Part shown: in pieces, positions 20,586 to 31,021 of the stretch
How positions within the stretch are numbered: position 1 is the first letter of the stretch
Layout: each line of letters starts with the position of its first letter
Source: Blastocladiella emersonii ATCC 22665
Lineage: Eukaryota > Blastocladiomycota > Blastocladiomycetes > Blastocladiales > Blastocladiaceae
Reading direction: 5' to 3'
DNA length: 64,000 nt
NCBI GenBank assembly: GCA_025594325.1
Contig: JANHCV010000003.1
Location: 930,001 to 994,000, forward strand
Notes under the pieces: generated by a model
The model's input: the letters and a program-made list of their open reading frames with translations, nothing else
What the model was told of the DNA's origin: nothing
The model's database searches: none
Position numbers and translations under genes: made by a program

Positions 20586-21142
20586 CGCGGCGGATTGGGT
20601 CAGCCGCACGGTGACGTGTGACTCGGCGAGGCGCGCGTACCCGCTGAGATCGTGCTCGAGGTAGGGGAACACCATGAACACGTTCATCTTGCCCTTAGTG
20701 TTGCTGTCGCCTACAAGCCATGGTAGCGGGTCAGCGGGCGCGTCGAGGCAGGGTGCGGCGCACGGCGAACGTACGCTGGGTGACGACGTCGACGAGATCC
20801 ACCACGTTCGGGTGCTTGAGCCGCTTCAGCAGCTTGATCTCGCGCATGGCCGTGATGGGGAGCTACGCGGGCGGGCGCCGAGTCAGCAGCCGGTCGACTG
20901 GCTGCGGCGGAGTCGAAGATACGGACCCCTTCGTTCTCGTTCTCCAGAAGCAGCCGCTTCAGCGCGACGATCTCGCCCGTTGCCCGCGATGTGCCCTTGC
21001 TCACCTCGCTATCGATCCGAGCAGGCAAAGTTGGTCCTCGTCGGACGAGTACAGGCTGCGCGGTGGGATCGCATACCCAAAGGTGCCCTCGCCGACCTTG
21101 CCGACCACATCGTAGTCGAACTGCGGTAATGGCGGAAGGGGC
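20586..21142 (-). pseudogene. Truncated duplicate of the kinase gene 5' part
   Basis: Exact copy of kinase exons 1 to 4 with their introns, lacking the first 11 codons with the ATG and everything after the start of intron 4. It therefore has no start codon and no HRD, DFG or substrate-binding half. The perfect splice sites and unbroken reading frame show that it is very young. The flank at 21143 onward is unrelated to the kinase leader. Confidence 0.9.
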
Positions 21143-21826
21143 TCAAGCAATGCATCTGCGCCGCGCACAGTCGGCGCTCCGCGTCATGGTTAAACGACGA
21201 CGGTGCGCGTCCATCCCGTGGCTGCACTCGAATCTCGACTCGTGGTGCTAACGCTTGCCCATGCAGACCACAAGCTCGTTTAGGTCGCGGCCCTGGTCCA
21301 AGTACCGGGCCAAGCTGGCGCGCGCCCGCGCTGTCGTTCGCGTCAACGCCGATTTTGGCCTCGCCCGCCGCCGCCAACGCCTCAAGGCTCGCCCACCTTT
21401 GTCAAGACGGCCTCGTCTCGCCCGTGCTCCTTCCCGTGACGCTCGACCCCGTCCTTCTCGATGCTGTCGTATCTGACCAGCCGTTGGGAACATGGGCGGG
21501 CACCAAGTCCAAGATCATCACCTCGTCTCGCTCAAGACCTCGTGATGCAGAACCACTGCCGCCCTGTGTTCAGCCGTAGTTCACGGCGGCGCGCGGGTCG
21601 CCTGGTCTTCACGGCCAGTGGTGGCGGTTGGGGTGTGCTGGAGCAAGTGGGGCGACCCTGTCGCTGCCCAAGACTCTTCGTACATTCTACGCCTCCGCTC
21701 ATGGTGACCCGCGCCGCTAACAACCACTGGTATGCCCCATGGTCTGTGTGCCCCCGACGAGCGGCGCGGTGCGCAGTGGTTCTCATGATGAGGAAGACGT
21801 TATGGGATCCAAGTGAGAGAGATTTA

Positions 21827-21871
21827 TAGTCTGTATGGTTTAAGGAGGTTCTGTTCACAATGCCAAAGCCA
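21827..21871 (+). repeat. 45-bp direct repeat, copy 2
   Basis: Second copy of the element at 19379-19423, with one substitution (A instead of G before TGCCAAAGCC). The sequence beyond it on both sides is unrelated to copy 1. Confidence 0.85.
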
Positions 21872-22064
21872 AAATACAGCCACAAAGCAGATGGAATCAC
21901 GAAATGATTGAAGTGGCTCTTGAGCGGCTGAGCGAGCCGCTGCGCCCCCGCAATGGTGGCGCAGCGTGGCTCCGCTTGCGATCCGATCAGTTCAAACGAC
22001 CAGGTCATGACGCCGAAGCTATTTCTGAACGCTCTGGAAGCTTCGGAGCGGCTTCTGGACCACG

Positions 22065-22070
22065 TATAAG
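22065..22070 (+). promoter_or_regulatory. TATA box of vWD gene
   Basis: TATAAG in the context CACGTATAAGAGGCG, 166 bases upstream of the ATG at 22236 and followed by a pyrimidine/C-A-rich leader. It is the best TATA element in this intergenic region. Confidence 0.55.
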
Positions 22071-22235
22071 AGGCGCGTCACCCCCGCATCTCAACTGTCC
22101 ATCGTCCACAACCTCCTTGCTGTGTGAGTTGAGCTCCACGGTCCCCTCCAACCAACCAACCCTCATCTCCCTTGTGGCTGGTCCACCACCTCCTTCTGTA
22201 CAGTTCCCCTCCCCAAACCACAACCTACCTTCGCC

Positions 22236-24883
22236 ATGGTCAAGCTCCTCTCGGTCCTCGCTGTTGCCGCCGCCCTCGGCTCCTCAACCATGGCCAACCC
22301 GGTCGCGCTCGACGACTTCCTCAACTTCGACAAGCCCCGCCTGTCGCTGGACGGCAACTCGGGCGGCGAGGTGGTCAACGTGTCGCTGAAGACGGCGCCG
22401 GCGTCGCGCGTCGTCGTGTACTTTGACGCGCCCAACACCAAGTTCGACAAGTGCGCGCTCGAGTTCACGCCGCAAAACTTCAACAAGCCGCAGCCGCTCA
22501 CGGTCGTGTCGATGCCGTACCTCTCGATTGCGCCCGCCGAGCGCCAGGTCCCCGTCACGTTCACGGCCTTCTCGGACGACTGCAACTACCGCCACTACGG
22601 CAAGTCGGCCCAGCTCCCGACGGTCCGCGAGAAGGGCAAGACGGGCCAATGCCAGGTCACCGGCGACCCGCACTACCGCTCGTTTGACACGCGCGCGCTG
22701 TACCACTACCAGGGTCCGTACATCTCTTCGCTGATGGCGGGTGTGATGTCGATTCGCTCACTAACGCACTCTCCTCGGAAACGATAGGCGAGGGCGACTT
22801 CTACCTCGTCAAGTCCGACTTCATCACGATCCAGGCGCGCCAGGGCAAGTGCTTCAGCAAGGCGACGTGCATTGTGGCGCTCGCGGTCCGCTACGGGCCG
22901 GCCTCGTTCGTCATCGACGCGAACCAGCCCGACCCGAACCTGTGCCTGCAGGTCGTCACCACGACCGAGGGCGCGACCATCTCCAAGACGCGGTCGGGCA
23001 CCACAACCTCGGTGAACGTGGCTTTCAACGCGGGCTCGAACCTCAAGGTCGACATTCTCAGCAGCGGCCGCGACAAGTACCTCAACGTGTACTTTGATGC
23101 GGCCAACGTGCTCAAGGGCAAGCTGCAGGGTCTGTGCGGCCGCTTCGACGGCGACGCCAACAACGACTTCACGGGCCGCGACGGCCGCGTGTACGACTCG
23201 CAGGGCATCATCAACTACGCGGCGCAGGACGTGCTCAACGTCAAGCCCGGGTTCCAGAACACGGACCTGTTCAAGTTCGGCGAGTCGTGGCGCGTGCCCA
23301 ACGACGACTCGATCTTCAAGTGCCGCGACAAGTGCGCGGGCAGCAACGCGCGCCTGCCGATCGACGCGCCCGTCACGCAGTGCCGCCGCCCAGACGCGTC
23401 CAAGGTCGTGTGCGTCAAGCCGCCGCCGACCCTCACGTCTTCGGGCGTCCGCCCGCCTGGCGCGACCACCTCGGTGGGCGGGGGCGGTGTCATCATCTCG
23501 TCGACGTCGGCCATCACCTCGCGCGCGGGGACCACGTCGGTCATCGGCGGCGGCACCGTGTCCACGCTCCCCGGCCTCCCGACCGGCCCCGTCGTGACGA
23601 CCGTGATCGGCGGCGTTACGACCACGATTCGCACGGGCACGACGCAGCTGCCCATCGGCGGCGGCGGTGTGACGACGACGGTCATCGGTGGCGTGACGAC
23701 GACGATTGGTGGTGGCGGCGTGATCCCGCCGTTCCCGACGCTCCTGCCTCCGGGCCAGCCCGGTCAGCCGGGCCAGCCTGGCGGCTCCACGCTCATTGGC
23801 GGCGGCAGCTCGAGCGGGATCATCTCGACGGGCACGGCCGTCGGTTCGACCACGTCGCGCCTCATCACCTCGGTCATCACGTCCGGTACCGCGACATTCA
23901 CGACCACGTTTGTCTCCGGCGGGGGCAGCGTCTCGTCGGGCACGGCCATCGGCTCCAGCACCTCACGCGCGTCGACGAGCACGATCGGCGGCGGTGGCGG
24001 CTCGGTCACGACGTCGCGCGCCGGTTCCGTGATTGGCACCTCGACCCGCGTGGCCACGTCGACCGTGCCGGGCGGCAACCGTCCGGGGTACACGTACGTC
24101 CCGTTGCCGCCGTCGTGCCCGAAGCCGATCGTCGTGTTCCCGGTCCCGCCGGGCTACCGCAAGCAGAAGAACCTGCCGCGGTACATTGGCGAGGAGCCCA
24201 AGATGCCCGAGGTGCGGGCGCTGGCCGAGGCGCCGGCCGAGGTGGTCGCGGCGGCGGCGGGCGAGTGCGCCAAGAAGATCGTGGCCATCGACGACTGCGA
24301 CGAGGAGGTCCAGGCGTACGTGCAGATGTGCGAGGCCGATATTCAGGCCCAGATGAACCCGGACGCGGCCGTCGAGGCGCACCGCCTCGCGTACACGCAC
24401 GTTTGCGCGCGCAACATCCTCTCGCAGGCGCAGGAGCCCTTCCCCGAAGTCGCCGAGAAGGCGCGCGCCACGGCGCAAAAGTACGCGTTCGGCACCAACC
24501 AGTGCGACGAGCAGTGCATCAACTGCACCGAGGGCGGGTGCGTGCAGTGCCGCGACAACGACGCCTTCGAGGTGCAGAACGGGCGCTGCGTCGCCCGCAC
24601 CGCGCTCCAGTACCAGGCCGAGTTCTTCGCCCCCAAGCCCGCGTTCCGCGCCCTGACCGACGAGGAGACGACGCAGCCGCTCAACGACGAGGACGCCAAG
24701 CGCGCCGCTGAGGACCCGACCTTCAACCCGTCGGCGGCCGAGGCCCAGGACACCATCATCGTCACGACGCCCAACAACAACGCCGACCAGGGCAAGGACG
24801 GCAAGGCCGCGTCGAGCGCGACCCGCGTCGCGCTCTCTTCGCTTGCGGGTCTCGCGGCGGTGGTTGTTTCGGTCATGTTCTAG
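22236..24883 (+). CDS. Secreted vWD-domain, mucin-like surface protein
   Basis: Two exons (22236-22713 and 22788-24883; intron GTCCGT, CACTAAC, GATAG) encode 857 residues. A signal peptide covers 1-20. After a beta-rich N-terminal domain, a von Willebrand factor type D domain spans about 139-330: CQVTGDPHYRSFD at its start, YHYQGEGDFYLV across the splice, IQARQGKCF, and LCGRFDGDANNDF near its end. Then come about 220 residues of Thr/Ser/Gly-rich mucin-like repeats built on VIGGG-x-TT units with a short collagen-like GQPGQPGQPG. A Cys-rich region follows (CDEQCINCTEGGCVQCRDN), then a C-terminal hydrophobic tail, SSLAGLAAVVVSVMF, after small residues, which looks like a GPI-attachment signal. 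A wall- or membrane-anchored adhesive or gel-forming role is inferred; vWD domains in animals mediate multimerisation. The gene is convergent with the ADAM gene, 91 bases away. Confidence 0.85.
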
Positions 24884-24974
24884 TTCCTTTGATTCATATT
24901 GTAACATGTTTATATTGTGTTTGCAATGGTTCAAGTGTGATGAGCAAGTCAGTGTGATGATTTCGTGGCCACGG

Positions 24975-27476
24975 TCAGCGCGTTGAAGCTGATGGCCGCC
25001 GCGCAGTCTGCTCCGTCATGAGGATTTCATTGCTGCCGACGCCCTCGCGCCGAGTCAAAGGACGTGACTTGTGTGCCGCGGACACGGCGTTGTGCGCGAT
25101 CCGGCGACCCGAGCAGCGGCAGCAGCACCACTTGTACAGCGCGAGCAGGACGAGGATGCCGACGGCCGCACCTATGACGGCCGCGGCCACGACGTTGGTC
25201 GAGATCCACTGGATGATCTTGCCGAGCGTGTCGGCGTCGCTGCATACGCCCTGTACGCAGGTACCGCCTACACGACGATTCGAGATGAGTCGCTGCGGAC
25301 GGGATCACGGGCGCGATGAGAGAACGTACTGGAGCCGCATGGCGTGCCGTCGAGGAACATGCCCGAGAGCTGGCGGCAACCGAACGCGCTTGACTGGCAG
25401 AAGAGGTAGCACTGGCCCTTGAACAGCGACGGACTACGCGCGGTGCTCGCGAGGTCAGCGGTCCCGGGCAGCGTAGAACAGCCCAGCGCGCCGATCAACG
25501 TACCACTCGCCTTCAATCTCGTCGACCACGGTCGCGTTGGCGCCCTCGCTCGGCTGACTCCGCAGCTTGCACTGCAGGTCGCGCGTCGTGCACTGGCCGC
25601 TCGCGCAAGTCCCGTTGCTGGCGCCGGCACCGAGCGAGCAGCTCATCCCGTTGTCGTAGTACGCGTCGGGCGGGCAGTGGCGCGACTGGCCGTCGCAAAA
25701 GTCGGGCTGGTCGCACACGCCGCGGCTCGGGCGGCACAGCGTGTTGCTCTCGCGCGTGCGCAGCTTGCACCCGCTGCAGCACGCGTCCGACTTGTCGCTA
25801 AGTTCGCGCGCGGTGTGAGTACGGCTTTTGCGAACTTTTCGTGCAGCAGAGGGCGTACTCGCACTGCGCGCTGGCCTTGAGCGTGCAGTTGGAGTTGCAG
25901 CACGCGTTCCCGCGACACGCCGTTGCGCCGCCGCAGTCGCACTCCTCGCCGGCCTCGACGATGCCGTTCCCGCACTGCGCGACCGAGACGACGGGCCGCG
26001 TCCCCGGGTCGGCGAGGCAGGTTCCCAGCGTGCCGTACTTTGAGCAGATCTCGTTGGCCGAGCACGGGCTGAACTGGCGGTTGTCGACGCGCGAGTACGG
26101 GTTCATGATGTAGGACTTTGGGCACAAGTTGCACGACGCGGTCGAGTCAGCGATCGACGTCGTGTTCCCGCACGCGCAGCAGCCCGACGTCGGGCACTTG
26201 GTGTCGATAGTACAGTCGTGGCGCGCCCCAAAGTTGTGCCTACACACGAACCATGGTCAGCGAGGGCTCGCCGCAGTGAGCGGCCCGAAAGCGCGTACCC
26301 GATCTCGTGCGCCGTGACCACCCATTCCGAGTCGGACGGGAACGAGCTGGGCGACGCAGTGACGCCAGCGCCCGTCACGTACTCGGTCCCAGTGCCGTCG
26401 GCCGCGGACTGCGAGAAGACTTTGGTCGAGCACGCCGTGTTGAGCCACGCGAGCCCAATAGTTGACCCCGTCGCGCAGCCCGTGTACAGGTGCCAGATCC
26501 CTGCGGCGGCGTTCCGTGTGCCGCGCCACTTCGAAAAGTCCGAGAGCCGGTTCGAGATGGTATAATTGGCCGAGCAGGGGACGTTGAAGGTACCCGAGCC
26601 CGTCGCGTTGCACGTCGCGAAGGGCACGATCTCGAGAATGCCGACCTGGATGTTGAACTGCGCCTCGTACGCGGCCGAAACGGCCAGGTAGTTGTTGAGA
26701 ACCTGCTCCTGCGCAGCGTCGACGGAGCCGTACTTGGCAATGTAGGTGCAGTCCATGGCGACGCTCGTGTAGAGAATCTTTTTGCTCGTCGGACACCCGG
26801 CTGGTGCGCGTTTCCGCAGCAGCCCGGCGCCGGGCAAGGTGTGCGACAGCGGGAACGCGTGCGTCGAGCCGTCGTGGTGGTCGTCGGCGCCGCACTGATG
26901 CGTTACATTGGACGGGGTCCGCCGATCCGACGCGCGGTACACGACGAGGGCGGCGGATGAGGGCCGTCGGCGACCCGCCACTGCAGCCGCATTCTCGAGG
27001 CTGACATCGAGTCCGCGCCGGTGCAGTTTTGCGTAGCGGTCGCCCTGCACGACGTGATAGTGCTCGCCGCGGGCCGTGAACCGGCCCTCAAACAGCGGCG
27101 GGCTCGCCTCGAGCAGCGGGTCATGGCGGCGGCGGCGGTGCACGAGGAACGTGGCCGATTGCGAGGCGCTTGCGCTGCTGTACAGGTCATAGTGTCGACC
27201 GACTCGCGCGTGTAGCGTGGGATGGAGGCCGTCCCACGGCGCGAGGGCAAAGTCAAAGTCCTCGCCGTCGACTGAGAAAACGAGTCGCGCCGCCGTGATG
27301 GACCCAGGCAGCTCTCGCGACGGCGTGAAGCGGACCGAGTGCGGATCAATCCAGTGCAGGTCGCGCAGGCCAGCGCCGAGATTGCTCGCCGCGACGACCG
27401 CCGCCAAGATAGCAAGACACAGGGTAGCGAGCAGTACGCGGCTGTTGCAGCAGGTGTTGTTGCATGGAGACTTCAT
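24975..27476 (-). CDS. ADAM-type metalloprotease with disintegrin domain and membrane anchor
   Basis: Five exons: 27476-26299, 26239-25859, 25797-25504, 25433-25330, 25267-24975; phases agree and give 749 residues. The start is the ATG at 27476. A signal segment (RVLLATLCLAILAAVV) is followed by a propeptide of about 210 residues ending near the basic LLRKRAP. The reprolysin catalytic domain begins near KKILYTSVAMDC. Its zinc site HEIGHNFGARHD (about 390-401) is split by intron 1, and the Met-turn is YIMNPYS (about 438). The disintegrin domain begins CGNGIVEAGEECDCG at about 482 and continues through CCSGCKLR, LCRPSRGVCDQPDFCDG and CPPDAYYDNG. A Cys-rich part, a membrane helix (about 678-700) and a short Cys/Arg-rich tail complete the ADAM layout. 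All catalytic residues are present. It probably sheds or degrades surface proteins; substrates are unknown. Confidence 0.93.
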
Positions 27477-28020
27477 TCGCAAGGTTTTAAGAGGGAAAGG
27501 GGAGGGGTGGGAACAAGCGGCGGGAAAAGACGAGCAACGCGTCGCGTTTCATGCATCACGTTAGCGCCTATCAGGCGAGCGCCGCCTGTTCGGGCTCGCC
27601 CACGCTTCCAGCACGTCTCTACCTTGGCTACCGCGCCGTCATGCCTGAAGACTCCATGCAATACACACATGGATCCTGAAAGGATACGATTCTTGCGTCA
27701 TGAAAGCGAGCGTCGCCGTTCCGCGTCCCTCGGCGTTGGTGTGTTTCGGCGGCGTCCCAGGAGCGGCGACTACCGCCCGAAAACTTCGCGGAGATGCTTC
27801 TGGCCACGATGGAGCAGTACATTAAGGATTGTAACGCTGTCACTTCAAACTGTCCCCACCTCCCTCAACGTTCGGTTCCTATTCAAAAGTCAGCGTGCTG
27901 CATTGCCGCTTTCATCACCACCATGCTCGCGCGCCTCCGAAGCGATAAGGAGCACATGAAACGGAGGGCAGAGCTCTTGAAAGTAACGGCTCAAACTCGC
28001 GGCATCCGGACCTCAGCCCT
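27477..28020. other. Upstream region of ADAM gene, start of gene-poor zone
   Basis: About 540 bases upstream of the ADAM gene, with lower GC than the genes. No TATA element or recognisable gene was found. Confidence 0.4.
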
Positions 28021-28059
28021 GTCCACATCGCAAAACCTGCAGCAGCGGTTCGGGGCCCG

Positions 28060-28455
28060 ATCGCGGCCGGATCGCGGCCAGAAAGCAGCATCCGGGCCGG
28101 ATCTGTGATATTACCCTGACGCGGACCGGATCTGGCTCAGACGCCGCGCGGGCGGCGCGAGCGGGGTCGGGGCAGCGTCTGGGCAGCGTTGGGGCGGTAT
28201 CCGGCCCAGATCCGGCCCTGATCGTGCCGTGATCCTGCCCTGATCTCGCCCAGGTCCGGGACAGAGGCTGCCGTGATGCCGCCGCGAAGTGCGCACCGAT
28301 CGTGTCACTATCCCGCTCGCATCGTGGCCGGATCCGGGCACACGTCGCAGTCAGATCCTGGCCGTATCGTCGCCGGATCCGGGCCATGTCGCGCTCAGAT
28401 CCTGGCCGTATCGTCGCCGGATCCAGGCCATGTCGCGCTCAGATCCTGACCCAGT
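28060..28455 (+). repeat. GATC-rich satellite with 44-bp tandem units
   Basis: Degenerate short motifs (GGCCGGATC, GGCCCAGATCC, TGCCCTGATC) occupy the whole stretch. At its right end two near-perfect 44-bp units lie at 28344-28387 and 28388-28431 (GTCGCRSTCAGATCCTGGCC...GGATCCGGGCCAT), with a third partial unit from 28432. The same motif family recurs at 29735-29905. Confidence 0.75.
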
Positions 28456-28600
28456 CGGGGAGTCATCCGCAGCATTCGGGTATATATATATACAATATCA
28501 TCATATCGGAACACGCTTGGGCGGCCGGCCGGCCGGCCTGCCCGCTCGCCCGCCCCCACCCCACGGTGCGACAGCGCGTGCGCGCGCGCGCGCCCTTGGC

Positions 28601-28984
28601 CTACTTCTTGGCCTTGGTCTTCGTTCTGCGAGGCACCGAGATGGCGAACGCCGCGAGCGTCGCCGCGCGCTTGGCGCTGGGCTTGCGCACGCGCGTCAAC
28701 TTGGCCCGCGTCGCGGGCGTTGCGGGAGGCGCGGGTGGCGCGTTCTCGACGTTGTTGGTCGGGTCCGTCTCCTGCGTGACTTGGGCATCGGTCCACGCCG
28801 ACTCGTTGTCTTCGGCGCGCTCGTCGTCCTCGATGACGCCACTCTCGGTCGCCGCCGACTGGAGCAGCTTGGCCTCGGTCTCGCCGTCGACCACGCCCGC
28901 TGGATCTTGAGCAGCAGCCGCAGCATCGACGGCCGCGGCCGGCGAGGTGAGCCCGTGTGCCGCGCCGACTTGGGGCTCGACCAT
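28601..28984 (-). CDS. Small hypothetical protein, doubtful
   Basis: Frame of 127 residues from the ATG at 28984. The first part is Ala-rich, the middle is acidic (ESGVIEDDERAEDNES), and the C-terminus is strongly basic (KLTRVRKPSAKRAATL and PRRTKTKAKK), like a nuclear or chromatin protein tail. The frame stays open upstream, so an additional exon or a different start is possible. No family was recognised. It sits inside the inverted-end element and may be a coding remnant or chance. Confidence 0.3.
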   Translation of the reverse strand: MVEPQVGAAHGLTSPAAAVDAAAAAQDPAGVVDGETEAKLLQSAATESGVIEDDERAEDNESAWTDAQVTQETDPTNNVENAPPAPPATPATRAKLTRVRKPSAKRAATLAAFAISVPRRTKTKAKK

Positions 28985-29734
28985 GGACCCGCTGGTCGGT
29001 GTTGCACCGGCACTGACACCTGCAGCAGCGGTGCGATGGGCTGGGAGGTGGGGGCGATGGCATGAGCGTCAGCGTCGGTCACTCGGACGCGGAGACAGCA
29101 GCGAAGGGAGCATACGACGAGGCCGCTGCTGCAGTGGCGGAGGTGGTGGTGGCCGAGGTGGTGGCGGGGTCGGCGAACGTGGACGACGAAGGGGACTGGC
29201 GTCGCTCTCGCCGCCCTCGTCATCGAGAGGGGAGGGAGAGCGGGAGCGGGAGCGGGCGGGCGGGCGGGCGGGGCGAGGGGCGCCCTGGGGGCGCCCCCTC
29301 TTCGCCGCCGCTGTGCAGCACGCCGCCAAACGCGCCAACGCGCCAACGCGCCAACGCGCCAATCACGTGCTCGACGCGTCGCTGCCTCGACGCCTCGCCG
29401 CCGTGCCGCAATCTCTCCCGCGCGCACGCACGCCAACGCTGGTCCGCCCACGCCCAAAGTAGCTCCCATGTAACTGCCCGCTACGCACGGTGGCCGCCGC
29501 CGCAGTGGTCGCTGCTGCCGCGTCCCCACGCTGTCCACCTGTCCCTGGTGGGCGGGTATGGCGTCGCCCGCGGCGGGCATCACGACCACGTTGCGCGGCG
29601 ACTACTTTCGCTCGCCCTCGCCGCGCGGATCGACCCATAGCAATCAATACATGCATTTGATACTTGACACCGCATCTCACCGTCCCGCCGCAGCTCGCGG
29701 CCATGGCAGCTGCAGCCCGCGGCCAAGTCCCCCG

Positions 29735-29905
29735 TCTGGGCCGGATCTGGGCCCGGCAACCAGATCTGGCCCGGATCTGAGCCAGACGGCTCATCTGGGC
29801 CGGATCCCGCCCCGACACCCGAGCCCCTCCGCGCGCGCCCACCCCGCCGCCCGCGTCTGAGCCGGATCCGGCCCAGAAGCGCAGTCTGGCTCAGATCCGG
29901 ACCAG
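29735..29905 (+). repeat. GATC-rich satellite, second block
   Basis: Repeated variants of TCTGGGCCGGATC and CCAGATCTGGCCCGGATCTG, related to the block at 28060-28455 but mostly in inverted orientation. It adjoins the right inverted end. Confidence 0.65.
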
Positions 29906-29930
29906 AGCGGTGCTGCAGGTTTTGCGATGC

Positions 29931-31019
29931 AGCTTTGTGACCTCTCGGTCCGGCTCAAAGTTGCCCGCGTCTGAATGATGAATATGGACGTCCACATCAG
30001 CCTGGTTTTGTTGGAGTTTGATTTGCTTTATGAACAAGAGCGAGACCTCGACCCGTTGGTCGCCTCGTCTTGGATGCGCGAGCTCGCGGTCAAGGCATCC
30101 AAGACGAAAACGGAACTTGAGCTGTGTTATGGATTGATTTCTGATTTAGGCGAGCTGTTCCTCGAGCTAGAGATCGTCCGCTTGGTACATGCAATTTCCC
30201 TTTGACAAAAGCAGTCTGCGACACACGTGTGTGTGCCTGAAAAGCGGGTATCCGCGGCATGCCTCGTGTGTCCTCAGACGTTCGAACTCAACAACTACCA
30301 CACGAACTGCTGCCGCGAGACCACCACTGCACTGCATTCGTCGCCGTGCAAGCAGGTCAAGAAGTAGTGCAACAGGTGGAAGATTTCGACGTGAATCATA
30401 AATCGTAAAAACTCCAAGGTACACGATCCCGCTCGGCAAACCTTCTGTTGAGGATGCGGCCTTCAGAAGCTGGTTCTTGAGGACCAATTCGCGGACACCG
30501 GATCGAGGGCTAAAGCCCTCTTTCTAGACCGGGTCGCTGCCGGACAGGGTGCCGACGCTCACGTGAGCGCCATGCACGTGAGCGACCCGAAAACGCGTGA
30601 CAGACGCGTCGTTTCTCATGTGACTGCTGTGGCGCAACGCGTCCTGGCCTTGCACGTGATCGGCCTCGGCCCAACCCCCGGAAGCGCGTCGCTTGACGCT
30701 GTTCCGCTCGGCCATCGCGGAACGTTTAACGCTTTGCACCGACCCTCGACCAGGCCCGCGAGACTCCGAGCACATGAATGCGTGAGAGATGCAGAAGCGC
30801 GGTAAGCCGCTAACGGAGCCCGTGCTTGGCGTGCGTGTTGGAGAACGGAGCCCGTGTTCGGTGCACATCCTTAAACGATGCGGTTCACCTGGGAGCCGCT
30901 AGCGCAGGCTCGTTGACGTGGGCGCGAGTTCAACGGTTGCACCGAGAACGACTTGCGAGGTCCCATGAACGTGAGTTCGAGTGAGGACTACGAGGTCGAG
31001 AGATCCGCTCTTTAAGTTG
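29931..31019. other. Gene-poor, lower-GC stretch
   Basis: No supported gene. A 76-codon frame at 29975-30205 (plus) has helical-looking composition but no family. At 30259-30324 a frame contains a C-x2-C-x9-H-x2-C motif (ACLVCPQTFELNNYHTNC) and soon meets a stop. A 16-base hairpin, GAGGGCTAAAGCCCTC, lies at 30505-30520. The stretch may contain decayed upstream parts of the LINE element. Confidence 0.35.
30503..30520. repeat. Hairpin shared in inverse with 32256
   Basis: ATCGAGGGCTAAAGCCCTC forms a seven-pair stem with a two-base loop. The reverse complement of its first 17 bases (GGGCTTTAGCCCTCGAT) occurs near 32256-32272, so the two sites bracket the LINE remnant and minisatellite as an inverted pair. 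Confidence 0.6.
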
Positions 31020-31021
31020 AG

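Larger units (their letters stand above)
21143..22235. other. Intergenic with promoter of the vWD gene
   Basis: About 1.1 kb. The left 600 bases follow the kinase fragment and hold no recognisable gene. The second 45-bp repeat lies at 21827-21871. A TATA element and a C/A-rich leader precede the vWD gene. Confidence 0.45.
28026..29930. mobile_element. Possible non-autonomous element with inverted ends
   Basis: An 18-base sequence, CATCGCAAAACCTGCAGC at 28028-28045, recurs exactly inverted at 29910-29927. On the inner side of each end are degenerate copies of CCGGATC/GATCTGGCCC motifs that also correspond in inverted order. The 1.9-kb interval could be a MITE-like or foldback element. No transposase was recognised inside, and no clear target-site duplication could be fixed by eye. 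One small reading frame (28601-28984, minus) lies within. Confidence 0.4.

Noticed and set aside
25798..25826. Alternative 26-base intron in the ADAM disintegrin region
   Set aside because: Too short; using the GTACGC donor at 25858 gives a 61-base intron and restores the disintegrin cysteine pattern.
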